In this document: piece by piece, positions 43,602 to 52,793 of the stretch | Numbering within the stretch: the first letter of the stretch is position 1 | Layout of the letters: every line of letters begins with the position of its first letter | Source of the DNA: Novosphingobium nitrogenifigens DSM 19370 | GTDB taxonomy: Bacteria > Pseudomonadota > Alphaproteobacteria > Sphingomonadales > Sphingomonadaceae | Direction: 5' to 3' | DNA: 64,000 nt | NCBI RefSeq assembly: GCF_000192575.1 | Contig: NZ_GL876933.1 | Location: forward strand, 1-64,000 | Made by a program: the position numbers and the translations under genes | Notes under the pieces: model-generated | The model's input: the letters and a program-made list of their open reading frames with translations, nothing else | Databases searched by the model: none | Told to the model about the DNA's origin: nothing

Positions 43602-44585
43602 TCAGAGGCGAATCGGCGACGGAGCCTCTGTTTCGGCGCCCTTCATCACGGTGTCGCGGAACCATTCGAAAGTCCGCTTGATCCCTTCCTCATAGGATAC
43701 CCGCGCCTCCCAACCGGGCAGGATCTTGCGGCACAGCGTCAGATCGGGACGCCGGTTGGTCGGATCCTGCGGGATCGGAGGGCACATCTCGACGATGGTG
43801 CCCGGGACAAGCTGGGTGATGTAATTGGCGATGTCGATCACCGACACTTCGCGATCGTTGCCGACATTGAGCGGGCCGACATAGTCGATGTCGTCGAGCC
43901 AGAAATAGCGTTCGAGCGCATCGACGATGTCGTCGACATAGCCCCAGCTGCGAGACTGCTGCCCGTCGCCATAGACCGTCAGCTTGCCGTTCGTCAGCGC
44001 CTGGCTCAGGAAATTGGAGACCGCACGCCCGTCATCGGGACGCGTACGCGGACCATAGACGTTGAACAGCCGCACGATGCGAATGTCGACACCCTGGGTG
44101 CGATGCATTTCGAACAGCAGCGATTCGGTGCAACGCTTGCTTTCATCGTAGGACGAACGCGGACCGGTGCAGTCGACCTGCCCCTTGTAGGTTTCCGGCT
44201 GCGGCGTGATCTTGGGGTCACCATAGACTTCGGAAGTCGAGGCGAAACTGACCCGGCCACCCGGAGCGAGCATTTCGAGCAGGTTCAGAGCACCGAGCAA
44301 GTTGGCCTTGATCGTGCGAACCGGCTCACGCATGTACCACGGCGGCGAAGCTGGCGAAGCGAGGTGAAGGATTTCATCGAACTTTTCCGCAGTTGCGAAA
44401 TTCTCCACATCGCACTGGACGAAATGCAGACGCGGATCGGTGATTCCGGCAAGATTGTCGGGAACCCCGGTCCAGAAATTGTCGACGACGACCAACGAGT
44501 CCATATCGCTGCGCTTCACAAGGCGATCAACGATATGTGAACCGATAAAGCCGGCCCCCCCGGCCACCAGCACCTTCTTGCCCAT
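43602..44585 (-). CDS. UDP-glucuronate decarboxylase-like NAD-dependent enzyme (UDP-xylose synthase)
   Basis: Extended short-chain dehydrogenase of 327 aa. The Rossmann motif is [12 protein letters not shown] near the N-terminus, the catalytic pair is YDESK (YxxxK), and the block HLASPASPPWYM with PVRTIKANLLGALNLLE is the hallmark of UDP-xylose synthases, as is RLFNVYGPR. It would convert UDP-glucuronate to UDP-xylose for the glycosyltransferases of this region. ATG 44585 is taken because the Rossmann motif then starts within a few residues; ATG 44618 adds 11. It is convergent with the exporter operon and has about 300 bp to the PilZ gene upstream. An epimerase of related type cannot be excluded. 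Confidence 0.82.
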   Translation of the reverse strand: MGKKVLVAGGAGFIGSHIVDRLVKRSDMDSLVVVDNFWTGVPDNLAGITDPRLHFVQCDVENFATAEKFDEILHLASPASPPWYMREPVRTIKANLLGALNLLEMLAPGGRVSFASTSEVYGDPKITPQPETYKGQVDCTGPRSSYDESKRCTESLLFEMHRTQGVDIRIVRLFNVYGPRTRPDDGRAVSNFLSQALTNGKLTVYGDGQQSRSWGYVDDIVDALERYFWLDDIDYVGPLNVGNDREVSVIDIANYITQLVPGTIVEMCPPIPQDPTNRRPDLTLCRKILPGWEARVSYEEGIKRTFEWFRDTVMKGAETEAPSPIRL

Positions 44586-44884
44586 AGAATCAGCTACCCA
44601 CCCCGTGTCAGATTTCATCTGTGTAACACAGGCAGATTAACTCATCATCCACCTGAATCAATTGTTCAATAAGGGAACAATCAATAAAAACCTTCAGGAA
44701 TCGGATACTTGATGGGCGAATCCGAAAAAGTCTTCCAGAATTATTATCCTTTTCCCTAAACCCTTTATCCGCCACATCCCAATTATCGCAGGCGTGAAAT
44801 GCACAAAGGGCGGCGTCGGTAAAGCCCCACGCCACCCCGGTTTCGCGTAATTTGACAAGTGCGCGAAAGAATCAGGACAAAGCC

Positions 44885-45346
44885 TTAAGACCGCCCGCGC
44901 GCGCCTTCGACCAGAGCCGCCAGCGTCTCGCCAACGGCAAGGCTGAGGCTCACAAGCACGCCTCGCGCCGATCCGCCATGCTCGATCAGGGGCTGCCCCG
45001 CCGAAACGCCGACTGCCTCGCCGGGAAAAGTCGCAATATTGTCTGCCGGACGGATGGAATGCACGATAGTGGCCGGAACTTCCTTGTCGAAGCTGAACCC
45101 GTACACCGGATGGTTGGCCCACACCACCTCTGCGTCGACACGGCCGACACCGACGATGCCGATGGTCACCTTGCTACCGGTGGCAAGCGGCGTTTCGCAA
45201 CGCGCCCGAACCCCGCCGCGCGAGATGTCCTCGATCACGATCTCGAACGGCACGCCACCCTGGCGCAGCGTCCCCGACAGCGTGACAGCGCGCCGCAGAG
45301 CGCCGCGATTTTCCGATTCCTGGTCGTAGAGAGGATTGCAGCTCAT
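44885..45346 (-). CDS. PilZ-domain protein (cyclic di-GMP binding)
   Basis: Small cytoplasmic protein of 153 aa with a single PilZ domain. Both ligand-binding motifs are seen: RGALR (RxxxR, residues 14-18) and DISRGG (DxSxxG, 40-45), so it should bind cyclic di-GMP. The C-terminal 60 residues are less conserved and contain Ala/Val-rich helices. No membrane segment is visible. It may link the second messenger, possibly made by the cyclase at 11506-13380, with export or sugar synthesis. ATG 45346 has GGAAAGGG upstream; a longer reading to 45424 adds 26 residues that lack PilZ likeness. Neighbours are the UDP-xylose synthase-like gene and rmlA. Confidence 0.88.
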   Translation of the reverse strand: MSCNPLYDQESENRGALRRAVTLSGTLRQGGVPFEIVIEDISRGGVRARCETPLATGSKVTIGIVGVGRVDAEVVWANHPVYGFSFDKEVPATIVHSIRPADNIATFPGEAVGVSAGQPLIEHGGSARGVLVSLSLAVGETLAALVEGARGRS

Positions 45347-45519
45347 CAGACACCCTTTCCGGACGGCCCGATCGAGCCCGACGCGATATGGGAAAGTACG
45401 CGTCCGATGTTTACAGTGAACCACAAAGATTCGGTTAATGCCGCACGTGATGGCGCCGAGGCGAAAGAGCCGGCGCCGACTTCAAGCCCCGCCCTTTCGC
45501 GTCTTGCGCATCGCAAGGT

Positions 45520-46386
45520 TCAGGCTCGCAACAACCGGCGGACATAGCCCCCGTAATCGCCCTTCCCCAGCGCGGCCGCGCAACGTTCGAGCCCGCCGGC
45601 GTCGATAAATCCTTGGCGAAAAGCGATTTCCTCGGGACAGCAGATCTTCATGCCCTGACGCTTTTCGAGCGTTCCGACGAACTGGGCCGCGTCGAGCAGG
45701 CTGTCGGGCGTTCCGGTGTCGAGCCAGGCGAACCCCCGCCCCATCAATTCGACATGCAGTTTGCCCCGTTCGAGATAGGTGCGATTGATGTCGGTGATTT
45801 CCAGTTCGCCACGCGCCGAAGGCTTGAGCCCGGCGGCAATGTCCACCACATCGGCGTCATAGAAATAGAGCCCGGTGACCGCCCACGACGATTTGGGCTC
45901 GACCGGCTTTTCCTCGATCGAGACCGCCCGCATCGCCTTGTCGAATTCGACCACGCCGTACCGTTCGGGATCGGCGACGTGATAGGCAAAGACCGTCGCA
46001 CCTTCCGCCCGGCGACGGGCCGACGCCAGCAGCATGGTCAGGTCGTGCCCGAAGAAGATGTTGTCGCCCAGAACGAGGCAGGACTGCTGTCCGGCGACAA
46101 AATCCGCGCCGATGACATAGGCCTGGGCCAGTCCGTCGGGGCTGGGCTGCACGGCATATTCGAACCGCATCCCCCACTGCGACCCGTCACCGAGCAGGCG
46201 CTTGAACCCCTCGCTGTCGTGGGGCGTGGTGATGATCAGGATCTCGCGAATTCCGGCCAGCATCAGCGTGCTGATCGGATAATAGATCATCGGCTTGTCA
46301 TAGACCGGCATCAACTGCTTCGAAACCGCAAGGGTAATGGGGTAAAGTCGTGTGCCGCTGCCCCCAGCCAGAATGATCCCACGCAT
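45520..46386 (-). CDS. rmlA: Glucose-1-phosphate thymidylyltransferase RmlA
   Basis: First enzyme of dTDP-L-rhamnose synthesis: glucose-1-phosphate + dTTP to dTDP-glucose. The nucleotidyltransferase motif [17 protein letters not shown] is at the N-terminus, followed by [12 protein letters not shown] and [22 protein letters not shown] lies near residue 225. Length 288 aa fits. It is the last of four rml genes on the minus strand (rmlC-rmlB-rmlD-rmlA), with 47 bp from rmlD. ATG 46386 starts at the conserved motif; a longer frame upstream adds 50 Arg/Gly-rich residues and overlaps rmlD, so it was rejected. Cytoplasmic. Confidence 0.96.
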   Translation of the reverse strand: MRGIILAGGSGTRLYPITLAVSKQLMPVYDKPMIYYPISTLMLAGIREILIITTPHDSEGFKRLLGDGSQWGMRFEYAVQPSPDGLAQAYVIGADFVAGQQSCLVLGDNIFFGHDLTMLLASARRRAEGATVFAYHVADPERYGVVEFDKAMRAVSIEEKPVEPKSSWAVTGLYFYDADVVDIAAGLKPSARGELEITDINRTYLERGKLHVELMGRGFAWLDTGTPDSLLDAAQFVGTLEKRQGMKICCPEEIAFRQGFIDAGGLERCAAALGKGDYGGYVRRLLRA

Positions 46387-46433
46387 ATCCCGATCTGCCC
46401 CTTGTTGTTGCCCGTTGTTGTTGCCCTGCGAAA

Positions 46434-47327
46434 TCAGGCGAAAGCGCCTGAAGCCACGAGACGATCGATCACCGGTCCGAGCGAGACCCGCCACGGGGGC
46501 AGGATCACGCCATGCAGTTCCGCAAGCTTGCCGCAATCGAGCCGCGAATTGGCGGGTCGGGGTGCAGGCGTCGGAAATTCGTCGGTCGTGATTCGCGCCA
46601 CGCTGGCGACCGGCCCCCCACGGGCTGCCGACTGCTCGAAAATACCCTCTGCGAAATCGGCCCAGCTTGCTTCGTCGCGTCCCGCCATGTGGAAGACGCC
46701 GCGCAACGCATCGGAACGATCCGCGACCAGATTGCGCGCGATCGCAATGATCCCGTCCGCGATGTCGAGCGCACTCGTCGGATTACCGACCTGATCGGCG
46801 ACGACCCGCACTTGCGGGCGATCGACCGCCAGCCGCAACATGGTCTTGACGAAATTGGTGCCGAACGGGCTGTAGATCCACGCGGTGCGCAAGATGACAT
46901 GGTCGGGCGTGATCGCCGCGACCGCCCGTTCCCCCGCCAGCTTGGTCACGCCATAGACGCCGAGCGGATCGGTCGGATCATCCTCGCGCCAGGGGCGATT
47001 CCCGGTCCCGGCATAGACATAGTCGGTCGACAGGTGAATGACCGGGACACCAAGGCGCGCCGCCTCGGCAGCGACGGCCCCGGCTCCCGCGCAATTGACC
47101 ACCATGGCCAGATCCGGCTCGGCCTCGGCATGGTTGACCGCGGTATAGGCCGCAGCCGAAACGATCACGTCGGGCGCGAACCGGTCAAAAACCCCGGCCA
47201 GCGTCTCGGGCCGGGCAAGATCGATCTCGGGACGCCCGATCGCCGCGATCGTGCAACCCGACGATGCGCTCCGCTCGCCCAATGCCTGTACGACTTGTCC
47301 ATGCGTGCCGGTAACCGCGATCCGCAT
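46434..47327 (-). CDS. rmlD: dTDP-4-dehydrorhamnose reductase RmlD
   Basis: Last enzyme of dTDP-L-rhamnose synthesis: NAD(P)H-dependent reduction of dTDP-4-keto-L-rhamnose. It is an extended SDR of 297 aa with the nucleotide motif [11 protein letters not shown] at the N-terminus, the STDYVYAG strand, YGVTKLAGE (YxxxK) near residue 130 and LRTAWIYS. The family-typical [17 protein letters not shown] near the C-terminus is present in the form [14 protein letters not shown]. It starts three bases after rmlB, so the two are likely coupled. Cytoplasmic. Product dTDP-rhamnose fits the rhamnosyltransferase-like GT2 at 23500. Confidence 0.96.
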   Translation of the reverse strand: MRIAVTGTHGQVVQALGERSASSGCTIAAIGRPEIDLARPETLAGVFDRFAPDVIVSAAAYTAVNHAEAEPDLAMVVNCAGAGAVAAEAARLGVPVIHLSTDYVYAGTGNRPWREDDPTDPLGVYGVTKLAGERAVAAITPDHVILRTAWIYSPFGTNFVKTMLRLAVDRPQVRVVADQVGNPTSALDIADGIIAIARNLVADRSDALRGVFHMAGRDEASWADFAEGIFEQSAARGGPVASVARITTDEFPTPAPRPANSRLDCGKLAELHGVILPPWRVSLGPVIDRLVASGAFA

Positions 47328-47330
47328 CGG

Positions 47331-48410
47331 TCAGACCGCGTCCTTTCCGACCGGGGCGGGGCCATCGATGATGCCCAGCCGTTCCCCGGCGTAACGGGTG
47401 CTGAGCGGACGCCACCACCAGGCATTGTCGATATACCAGCGCACCGTCTTCTCGATCCCCGTTTCAAAGGTTTCCTGCGCTTTCCAGCCCAGCTCCGTTT
47501 CGAGCCGGGTGGCATCGATCGCATAGCGTGCGTCGTGGCCGGGACGGTCGGTGACGAATTCGATGAGATCCGCGTGACGACGCCCGCCCACGAGCCGGTC
47601 GAGGATTTCGCAGATCCGGGTGACGACGTCGATGTTGCGCCGTTCGTTGCGCCCACCGACGTTATAGGTTTCGCCCACTTGCCCGGACGCGGCGATCAGG
47701 TCGAGCGCGCGCGCGTGATCCTCGACATAGAGCCAGTCGCGAATGTTCTCGCCCTTGCCGTAGACGGGCAGGGGACGTCCGTGGAGCGCATTGAGAATGG
47801 TCAGCGGAATGAGCTTTTCGGGAAAGTGATAAGGCCCGTAATTGTTGGAACAGTTCGAGACGACGACCGGCAGGCCATACGTGCGCTGCCACGCCTTGGC
47901 GAGATGGTCCGAAGCCGCCTTCGACGCCGAATAGGGCGAGCTTGGATCATAGGGTGTCGTTTCGTGGAACAGCCCGGTATCGCCGAGCGAACCGTAGACT
48001 TCGTCGGTCGAGACGTGAAGGAAGCGAAAGGCCTCGCGCGCGCCGCCATCGAGTTTCGACCAATAGTCCCGTGCCGCTTCGAGCAGCTGGAACGTGCCCA
48101 CGACATTGGTGTTGATGAAATCGGCAGCCCCGGTGATCGAACGGTCGACATGGCTTTCGGCGGCCAGATGCATGACCCGGTCCGGGCGAAAGGTCTCGAA
48201 CGCCTCGCGCATCGCGGAAGCGTCGCAGATGTCGGCGCGCAGGAAACGATAGCGCGGGTCATCGGCAACAGCGGTCAGCGAGGACAGGTTCCCCGCATAA
48301 GTCAGCTTGTCGACGTTCAGAACCTCTGCCCCGCGCTCGAGCACGAGATACCGCACCAGCGCGGATCCGATGAAGCCGGCTCCACCCGTGACCAGAACGC
48401 GCAACGCCAT
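47331..48410 (-). CDS. rmlB: dTDP-glucose 4,6-dehydratase RmlB
   Basis: Second enzyme of the pathway: dTDP-glucose to dTDP-4-keto-6-deoxyglucose, NAD-dependent. Motifs: [45 protein letters not shown] (YxxxK), [16 protein letters not shown] and [10 protein letters not shown]. Length 359 aa is normal. The ATG at 48410 overlaps the rmlC stop (TGATG), indicating coupled translation; a 41-residue upstream extension lies inside rmlC and was not used. Cytoplasmic, supplies the intermediate to RmlC and RmlD encoded alongside. Confidence 0.97.
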   Translation of the reverse strand: MALRVLVTGGAGFIGSALVRYLVLERGAEVLNVDKLTYAGNLSSLTAVADDPRYRFLRADICDASAMREAFETFRPDRVMHLAAESHVDRSITGAADFINTNVVGTFQLLEAARDYWSKLDGGAREAFRFLHVSTDEVYGSLGDTGLFHETTPYDPSSPYSASKAASDHLAKAWQRTYGLPVVVSNCSNNYGPYHFPEKLIPLTILNALHGRPLPVYGKGENIRDWLYVEDHARALDLIAASGQVGETYNVGGRNERRNIDVVTRICEILDRLVGGRRHADLIEFVTDRPGHDARYAIDATRLETELGWKAQETFETGIEKTVRWYIDNAWWWRPLSTRYAGERLGIIDGPAPVGKDAV

Positions 48411-48973
48411 CAGTTCGCAACCTCGAAATAGGAAGGCAGATCGGCCAGCCGGGGCTGCACCTGATCCTTGGCCGACAGCTTGGTCGGATCGGCGACATCG
48501 GGCCAGGCGACGTTCACGTCCGGATCGTCCCATGCCAGCCCGAGATCGTTTTCACGGCTGTAATAGGCCGTCACCTTGTAGGCGACGACCGTTTGCGGAA
48601 CGAGCGTGCAGAAACCGTGCGCGAAACCGGACGGAATCCACAACTGGTTGCAATCCTGCGCCGTCAGCGTCGCGCCTGCCCACTGGCCATACGTCGGCGA
48701 ACCGTGCCGCAAGTCGACCGCCACATCGAAAATCGCCCCTTCGACACAGCGCACGAGCTTGCCCTGGGCAAACGGTTCGCTCTGGAAATGCAGTCCCCGA
48801 ATCGTGCCTTGAGCCATGCTGAGCGACTGATTTTCCTGCACGAATTCGACCGGAGCCACTTCGGACGAAAACCAGTTTGCCCGAAATGTTTCGACAAAAT
48901 AACCGCGATCGTCTCGAAGTATCCTCGGCCGTATTTCAACGACATCACTGATCGGCAACTTTATCGCTTCCAC
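48410..48973 (-). CDS. rmlC: dTDP-4-dehydrorhamnose 3,5-epimerase RmlC
   Basis: Third enzyme of dTDP-L-rhamnose synthesis, a cupin-fold epimerase of 187 aa. Typical elements are [29 protein letters not shown] (catalytic His region), [29 protein letters not shown] and YKVTAYYS. It is first in the rml run. The start is GTG at 48973, preceded by AGGGG; no closer ATG exists at the conserved N-terminus. The operon promoter should lie in the 300-bp gap upstream. Cytoplasmic. Confidence 0.96.
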   Translation of the reverse strand: MEAIKLPISDVVEIRPRILRDDRGYFVETFRANWFSSEVAPVEFVQENQSLSMAQGTIRGLHFQSEPFAQGKLVRCVEGAIFDVAVDLRHGSPTYGQWAGATLTAQDCNQLWIPSGFAHGFCTLVPQTVVAYKVTAYYSRENDLGLAWDDPDVNVAWPDVADPTKLSAKDQVQPRLADLPSYFEVAN

Positions 48974-49308
48974 TTCGAAACCCCTATGCCTTCGGGATGA
49001 CCGCCGTTCGAAACATCATTCTCACTTTGAGCCTATATCGCGTCTGCGAGATGAGGCGCAACCATGGGTTGGAGTTTGCGACTCGTTTCAAAATGCAACA
49101 GGCATTCAGCAAGTCACTGTTTAAGGCCTATTTTCCGGAAGCCCCCCGGAATTCCCCCCGCTATGGTCTTTTCACAAAAGATAGTTTACAAATTCTTTGC
49201 GTTTGCGACACCCCGAAATGGTGAGCAAGTGCAGGCAGCGTCGATCGCTTGAGGGATATGAAGATCGGACGACTGCACGAAACCGGGCAGGAAAGTGAGC
49301 GGCTGGGC
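48974..49308. promoter_or_regulatory. Divergent gap between rmlC and the PEP-CTERM gene
   Basis: About 335 bp, more AT-rich than the genes, containing promoters for the rml operon (minus) and the PEP-CTERM protein gene (plus). Several possible start codons for the latter lie at 49249 (TTG), 49258 (ATG) and 49309 (ATG). A 75-codon frame at 48997-49224 has no homology or clear initiation signal. No strong palindrome was seen. Confidence 0.35.
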
Positions 49309-49974
49309 ATGGACAACAAGCGACAGAACGGCCTTCTGGCAAACGAACGCCGTCGCCAGACATTCGTCACCGTGGCGATGCTGGTCATCGTCGGCGCGGG
49401 TCTTTTCGGCGGCAATGTCGCCCGCGGCCTTTTCGTGCCCTCCGACATCGTCGCTGCGGTTCAGGCGGGCCAGAACGGTCAGGGCGGGATGCACGGTTCG
49501 GGTCATCCGGGCGGCGCAATCGTGCGCTTTGCCCTCGCCCCGCATCTGGGTTCGGACCTCGGTCTGCCCGGCCATCGCCATCGCCATATCGCCGGACACG
49601 GCGGCGCTCCGGGTCAGGATGGTCAGACCACCGTTCAGGACACCATGATCGCGCCGGAGAACATCCTTGACGGCCCGGGCAGCGACAACGAGCAACTCGC
49701 ACTCAACATGCCCGGCATCGAAGGACTGGGCCGGGGTATCCCCGGACTCAATCCCGGATCGAACGGCAGTTCGGGCGGCGGGTCCAGCGGCGGCGTCGAT
49801 CCGGGCCTTGCCGGTCCCATCACCGCAGGGTCGGACATCAATCCCTATACCAACACGCCGACCGCTCCCCTTCCCGAACCCGAAACCTGGGTCATGATGG
49901 CTCTGGGCTTGGCGTTCAGCGGTTGGGCCGCGCGCCGTCATCGGCGCTCGGCGGCCGGACTGGCGACGGCCTGA
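49309..49974 (+). CDS. PEP-CTERM sorting-signal protein, Gly/His-rich
   Basis: Predicted exosortase substrate of 221 aa. After a polar, basic N-terminus there is a membrane/signal segment (TFVTVAMLVIVGAGLFGG). The body is low-complexity: Gly/His-rich (LPGHRHRHIAGHGG) and Gly/Ser/Asn-rich. The C-terminus carries the tripartite sorting signal at about 187-213: PLPEPETW, a hydrophobic helix MMALGLAFSGW and the basic cluster ARRHRR, then a short tail. That is the usual PEP-CTERM form. An exosortase and EpsI lie 1-3 kb away on the other strand. The His-rich part might bind metal, but this is speculative. Start is uncertain (49258 or 49309). Function of the mature protein is unknown. Confidence 0.85.
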   Translation: MDNKRQNGLLANERRRQTFVTVAMLVIVGAGLFGGNVARGLFVPSDIVAAVQAGQNGQGGMHGSGHPGGAIVRFALAPHLGSDLGLPGHRHRHIAGHGGAPGQDGQTTVQDTMIAPENILDGPGSDNEQLALNMPGIEGLGRGIPGLNPGSNGSSGGGSSGGVDPGLAGPITAGSDINPYTNTPTAPLPEPETWVMMALGLAFSGWAARRHRRSAAGLATA

Positions 49975-50017
49975 TTTCAGCCGGAGCACGCGCCGCCGTC
50001 CTACCGGCGCTGGTCGT

Positions 50018-50887
50018 TTACGGCGTCGGCACCATGCCCTGCTGATAGGCGATGTCCGCAGTACGACGCAGATGCGCGAGCGTCAGGGCCAGCGCCTCAT
50101 CGCGCGCTTCTTGCTGCAACAGGCTTCGCGCCAGCCTTTCGTCCCCGGCAGGATCCGAGGGCGGGACGAGGCTCGAAACAACCGCTTCGCCGACGCTGGC
50201 CTGCCCCTCGCTGCGCACGATCGCGGTGCCCGGCGCAAGGCGAGCAATCGCCTCGGCCCATGCCGGATCGACGTCGCGCGTATCGACCAGCATGAATTGC
50301 GTGCGACAGGCGCCCCCCGCAGTCCGGCACAGCCCATCGAGCGCCGATTGCGGGATCGTCCCCGCCGCAGCCCCGCCCGCATGTCCCTGCCCCCGTCCCT
50401 GTCCCTGTCCCTGTCCTGCGGCCGGTACGACCACGCGCCGGACCACCAACAGGCGCCTTGACGCAAACATCCAGGGACGCTCGGCCATGGCACGGCGGAG
50501 CTTGTCCGGATCGGGCTCGGGAACTTCGGCCAGCAGTCGATCGCCGAGGTGATCGACGAGCAGGATCTCGTCCCCGCGACGGCGTGCGGCAATGTAGTCG
50601 GGACTGCGATCGACAAGCGCGTCGCGGGCCGCGCCGATCAACAACTTGCGATCGACAAGCGCGCCCAGCGCGAGGGCCTGCGCCTTCTTCCCGTCGAGAT
50701 GGCGGAATCGCGGATCGGAGGACAGCTCGACCAGAAGATCGCGCTGGGTGATTTCCACCCCGTTGACCCGGGCCACGACCTGCCCCTTGGGCGGTTCCTT
50801 GCCACATCCCGACAGGACGAGCACAGTCGCCAGGACCGTCGCCGACAGTTTCACCGGTTTCATCATCGGACGGGCTCGCAATGTCAT
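50018..50887 (-). CDS. EpsD-family peptidyl-prolyl isomerase-like lipoprotein
   Basis: Lipoprotein of about 289 aa. The N-terminus has basic residues, a hydrophobic core and the lipobox LSGC (Cys about 28), then QVVARVNGVEITQRDLLVEL, the SurA_N/parvulin chaperone start typical of EpsD. A central Gln/Gly tract (GQGQGQGRGQG) comes from a hexanucleotide repeat. No full parvulin catalytic domain is obvious, so chaperone rather than isomerase activity is likely. It is encoded four bases after the EpsI stop in the exosortase run, as in other EPS/exosortase loci. Candidate starts are ATG 50899 and ATG 50887; the second sits after GATGAAGG and just beyond the EpsI stop. Confidence 0.75.
   Translation of the reverse strand: MTLRARPMMKPVKLSATVLATVLVLSGCGKEPPKGQVVARVNGVEITQRDLLVELSSDPRFRHLDGKKAQALALGALVDRKLLIGAARDALVDRSPDYIAARRRGDEILLVDHLGDRLLAEVPEPDPDKLRRAMAERPWMFASRRLLVVRRVVVPAAGQGQGQGRGQGHAGGAAAGTIPQSALDGLCRTAGGACRTQFMLVDTRDVDPAWAEAIARLAPGTAIVRSEGQASVGEAVVSSLVPPSDPAGDERLARSLLQQEARDEALALTLAHLRRTADIAYQQGMVPTP
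50383..50418. repeat. Hexanucleotide repeat inside the EpsD-like gene
   Basis: About six units of GTCCCT (one GCCCCC variant, one GTCCTG) in a row. On the coding strand it encodes the Gln-Gly/Arg-Gly tract of the EpsD-like lipoprotein. Unit loss or gain keeps the frame, so length variation rather than on/off switching is expected. Confidence 0.8.
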
Positions 50888-50891
50888 GCCT

Positions 50892-51611
50892 TCATCCATG
50901 GCCGAGCAGGATCTCCCGCCCCGCCGTATCGAGATGGGCGAGCAGTCCACCAGCAAAACCGCGCAGGGCCTCCAGCGCGACCGATGCCTCGCCGCCGATC
51001 GTCGAAACGCGCAACAATACGCCTTCAGGCAACCTGCCGCGCAGATTCTCGCGCGCGACGGCCAGCCGCTGCGCCCGGTTGCTCGCGGGAAATCCCGCCC
51101 CCAGCCGGACCCAATACAGCACGTGTTCCACCCGGTCGTCCCTTCGCGCGGTGAAGAATGTCGCCGTCATTCCGGGCGGCAGCGGCGTCCCCATGGGAAC
51201 CGGTCGCAAAGGCGAAACGTCGTACCCGAACGCGGGATAGCATTCCTCGGGCCGATGCACCGCCAGCCCCGGTTCGCGCCCGGCCCCGCACGCGACCAGC
51301 AGCATGATCGGCGCAGCATCGTCGCGCCGGTAAAGGCGCATGAGAATGTCGGAATAGGTGAGCGCGGCAAGATCGCTGTCCACCGGCGCGATCAGGTCGC
51401 TGGTCCCCGCCTCGACATAGGGAGGCACACGACGGGGCAGCACGCGATCGAGCGTACCCGCCCCGACCGGACTGCCGACCGCCCTGGGCCGCAGCAGCAT
51501 CGCCCCCCCGACCGTTGCGGCAAAGATCCCGCCCAGCACGAATTTGCGACGGGTGATCGCGTCCCGGTCCGCCCCGGCCCCGACCGATTCCGTCACGACC
51601 GCCCCAGTCAT
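50892..51611 (-). CDS. epsI: Exosortase-associated protein EpsI
   Basis: Partner of the exosortase encoded immediately upstream (ATGA overlap). The 239-aa protein begins with a polar stretch, then TRRKFVLGGIFAATVGGAMLL (about 20-40), a twin-Arg-like signal/anchor; the rest resembles the EpsI (DUF3485) domain: YVEAGTSDLIAPVDSDLAALTYSD, an invariant CGAGREPGLAVHRPEECYPAFGY block at about 108 with two Cys and a His, and a late YWVRLG. In other bacteria EpsI is present beside EpsH/exosortase and is needed for exopolysaccharide or protein sorting. It is probably membrane-anchored and periplasmic. The twin-Arg feature could mean Tat export; not certain. Confidence 0.88.
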   Translation of the reverse strand: MTGAVVTESVGAGADRDAITRRKFVLGGIFAATVGGAMLLRPRAVGSPVGAGTLDRVLPRRVPPYVEAGTSDLIAPVDSDLAALTYSDILMRLYRRDDAAPIMLLVACGAGREPGLAVHRPEECYPAFGYDVSPLRPVPMGTPLPPGMTATFFTARRDDRVEHVLYWVRLGAGFPASNRAQRLAVARENLRGRLPEGVLLRVSTIGGEASVALEALRGFAGGLLAHLDTAGREILLGHG

Positions 51612-52468
51612 GACCGCACCAGTCGGGAAAGCAGGGCATCGACCGCCAGCAAAGTTGCCAGCGCGACGACGAACATGACGATGCCGGTGCCGCGATGCAG
51701 GATGCCCTGCGCCACTTCGTCACCCCAGACATGCGTGACCAGCAGGAGAATGACGATCCGGGCAAGATTGGACAGAACCGCGATCGGCGGCACGAACACG
51801 CACAGCGCCAGCGCATGGCGCCAGCGAGACCGGTGCCGGACGAAAATGTAGAACAGGCCGATGGCAAAGAGGCTGGTCAGCGAATTGAGCCCGGCACAGG
51901 CGTCGGCCATGCGCAATTCGTACTGATCGACATAAAGGTCGAGACCGCTGCTCGCCGCATCGATGCCGCACAGCCAGAGAATCTCGACCGCCGCCCGCGA
52001 CAGCCAGACCGAAAGCGCATCGGCAAGCGACCCTGCGAGCCGCGTCGGAACCGGCGCCGCAAAAATCAGGTAGAGGAAAGCGAACCAGCGGGCGGAAAGC
52101 GCAGGCCACCCCGCCACCGCAAACAGTGCAAAGGCCCCGATCGCCACCAACGTCGCCCAGGCGAGAGCGAGCACCCCGGTCATGAGTGCCAAAACGTAAG
52201 CGACCAGCAGGACGCCAAGCAAAGGCCACATCAGGACCATGCGCGCGCCGGAGAGTGCCCCGCCCTTTTCCCGCGCCCCGGTTTCGCGCAGGATCAGCCA
52301 GAGACCGCTGCCCAGAACGATCGGCCCCTGCGCCCCTTGCGCGGTGGACCATGCGCCGACCCACAAGGCATGCAGCGCCGGAAGCGCCAGAAGCAGGAGC
52401 CCCGCCAGCAAAGCCAGGTCAGCATGGGCAAGGCGGCGGTGCGGCCAGCCTCCTGCCGGTTGCGGCAT
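51608..52468 (-). CDS. Exosortase (transpeptidase-like membrane protease)
   Basis: Integral membrane protein of 286 aa with about eight helices, predicted to cut PEP-CTERM proteins and attach them to the cell surface or polysaccharide. Catalytic residues appear intact: Cys191 in ADACAGLNS, Arg237 in NLARIVI and His258 in ILHRGTG, the expected Cys-Arg-His set of exosortases. The start ATG at 52468 follows GGAG; a TTG at 52513 would add 15 residues. It overlaps epsI by four bases. The substrate candidate lies at 49309-49974. The subtype (for example a V-type of alphaproteobacteria) cannot be fixed without a search. Confidence 0.92.
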   Translation of the reverse strand: MPQPAGGWPHRRLAHADLALLAGLLLLALPALHALWVGAWSTAQGAQGPIVLGSGLWLILRETGAREKGGALSGARMVLMWPLLGVLLVAYVLALMTGVLALAWATLVAIGAFALFAVAGWPALSARWFAFLYLIFAAPVPTRLAGSLADALSVWLSRAAVEILWLCGIDAASSGLDLYVDQYELRMADACAGLNSLTSLFAIGLFYIFVRHRSRWRHALALCVFVPPIAVLSNLARIVILLLVTHVWGDEVAQGILHRGTGIVMFVVALATLLAVDALLSRLVRS

Positions 52469-52793
52469 GCGCACGGCTCCAACAGATGATGACCATGCCA
52501 AGTTCACTCGCAACCATTTATCGGGACTTGCGGGATCGGAAAAGCATTGTTGCGCCCAAAATCCCGGCGAACATCGTCCAGAATTGGTTCACCACAAATC
52601 GGCACAACGAAACGAAAGGTCATGCCCGTCCAATTTCGCGACAGCAGCCAGTTCACAGGCCAGCCAATCCCTTGACTTGGGGAGGCTTTACCCCCCATTC
52701 AGGATCGGTCGAGGGAGCGGGCCGCACGTATCGCGCACCGGACGGGGAATTGCCGGACCGCGCGGATGAGGTGCGGACGGCCAGGGGCAGGGC
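52469..52793. promoter_or_regulatory. Divergent gap upstream of the exosortase gene
   Basis: About 325 bp between the exosortase (minus) and a membrane protein (plus). No supported gene. A TTGACT hexamer at 52672 on the plus strand and a G/C-rich imperfect inverted repeat (TGGGG / CCCCA) around 52678-52697 may belong to a promoter or operator; no good -10 box is spaced properly. GGGGCAGGGC just before 52794 is the ribosome site of the plus gene. Confidence 0.35.

Noticed and set aside
48997..49224. 75-codon frame upstream of the PEP-CTERM gene
   Set aside because: AT-rich, no clear initiation signal and no homology; more likely promoter DNA.
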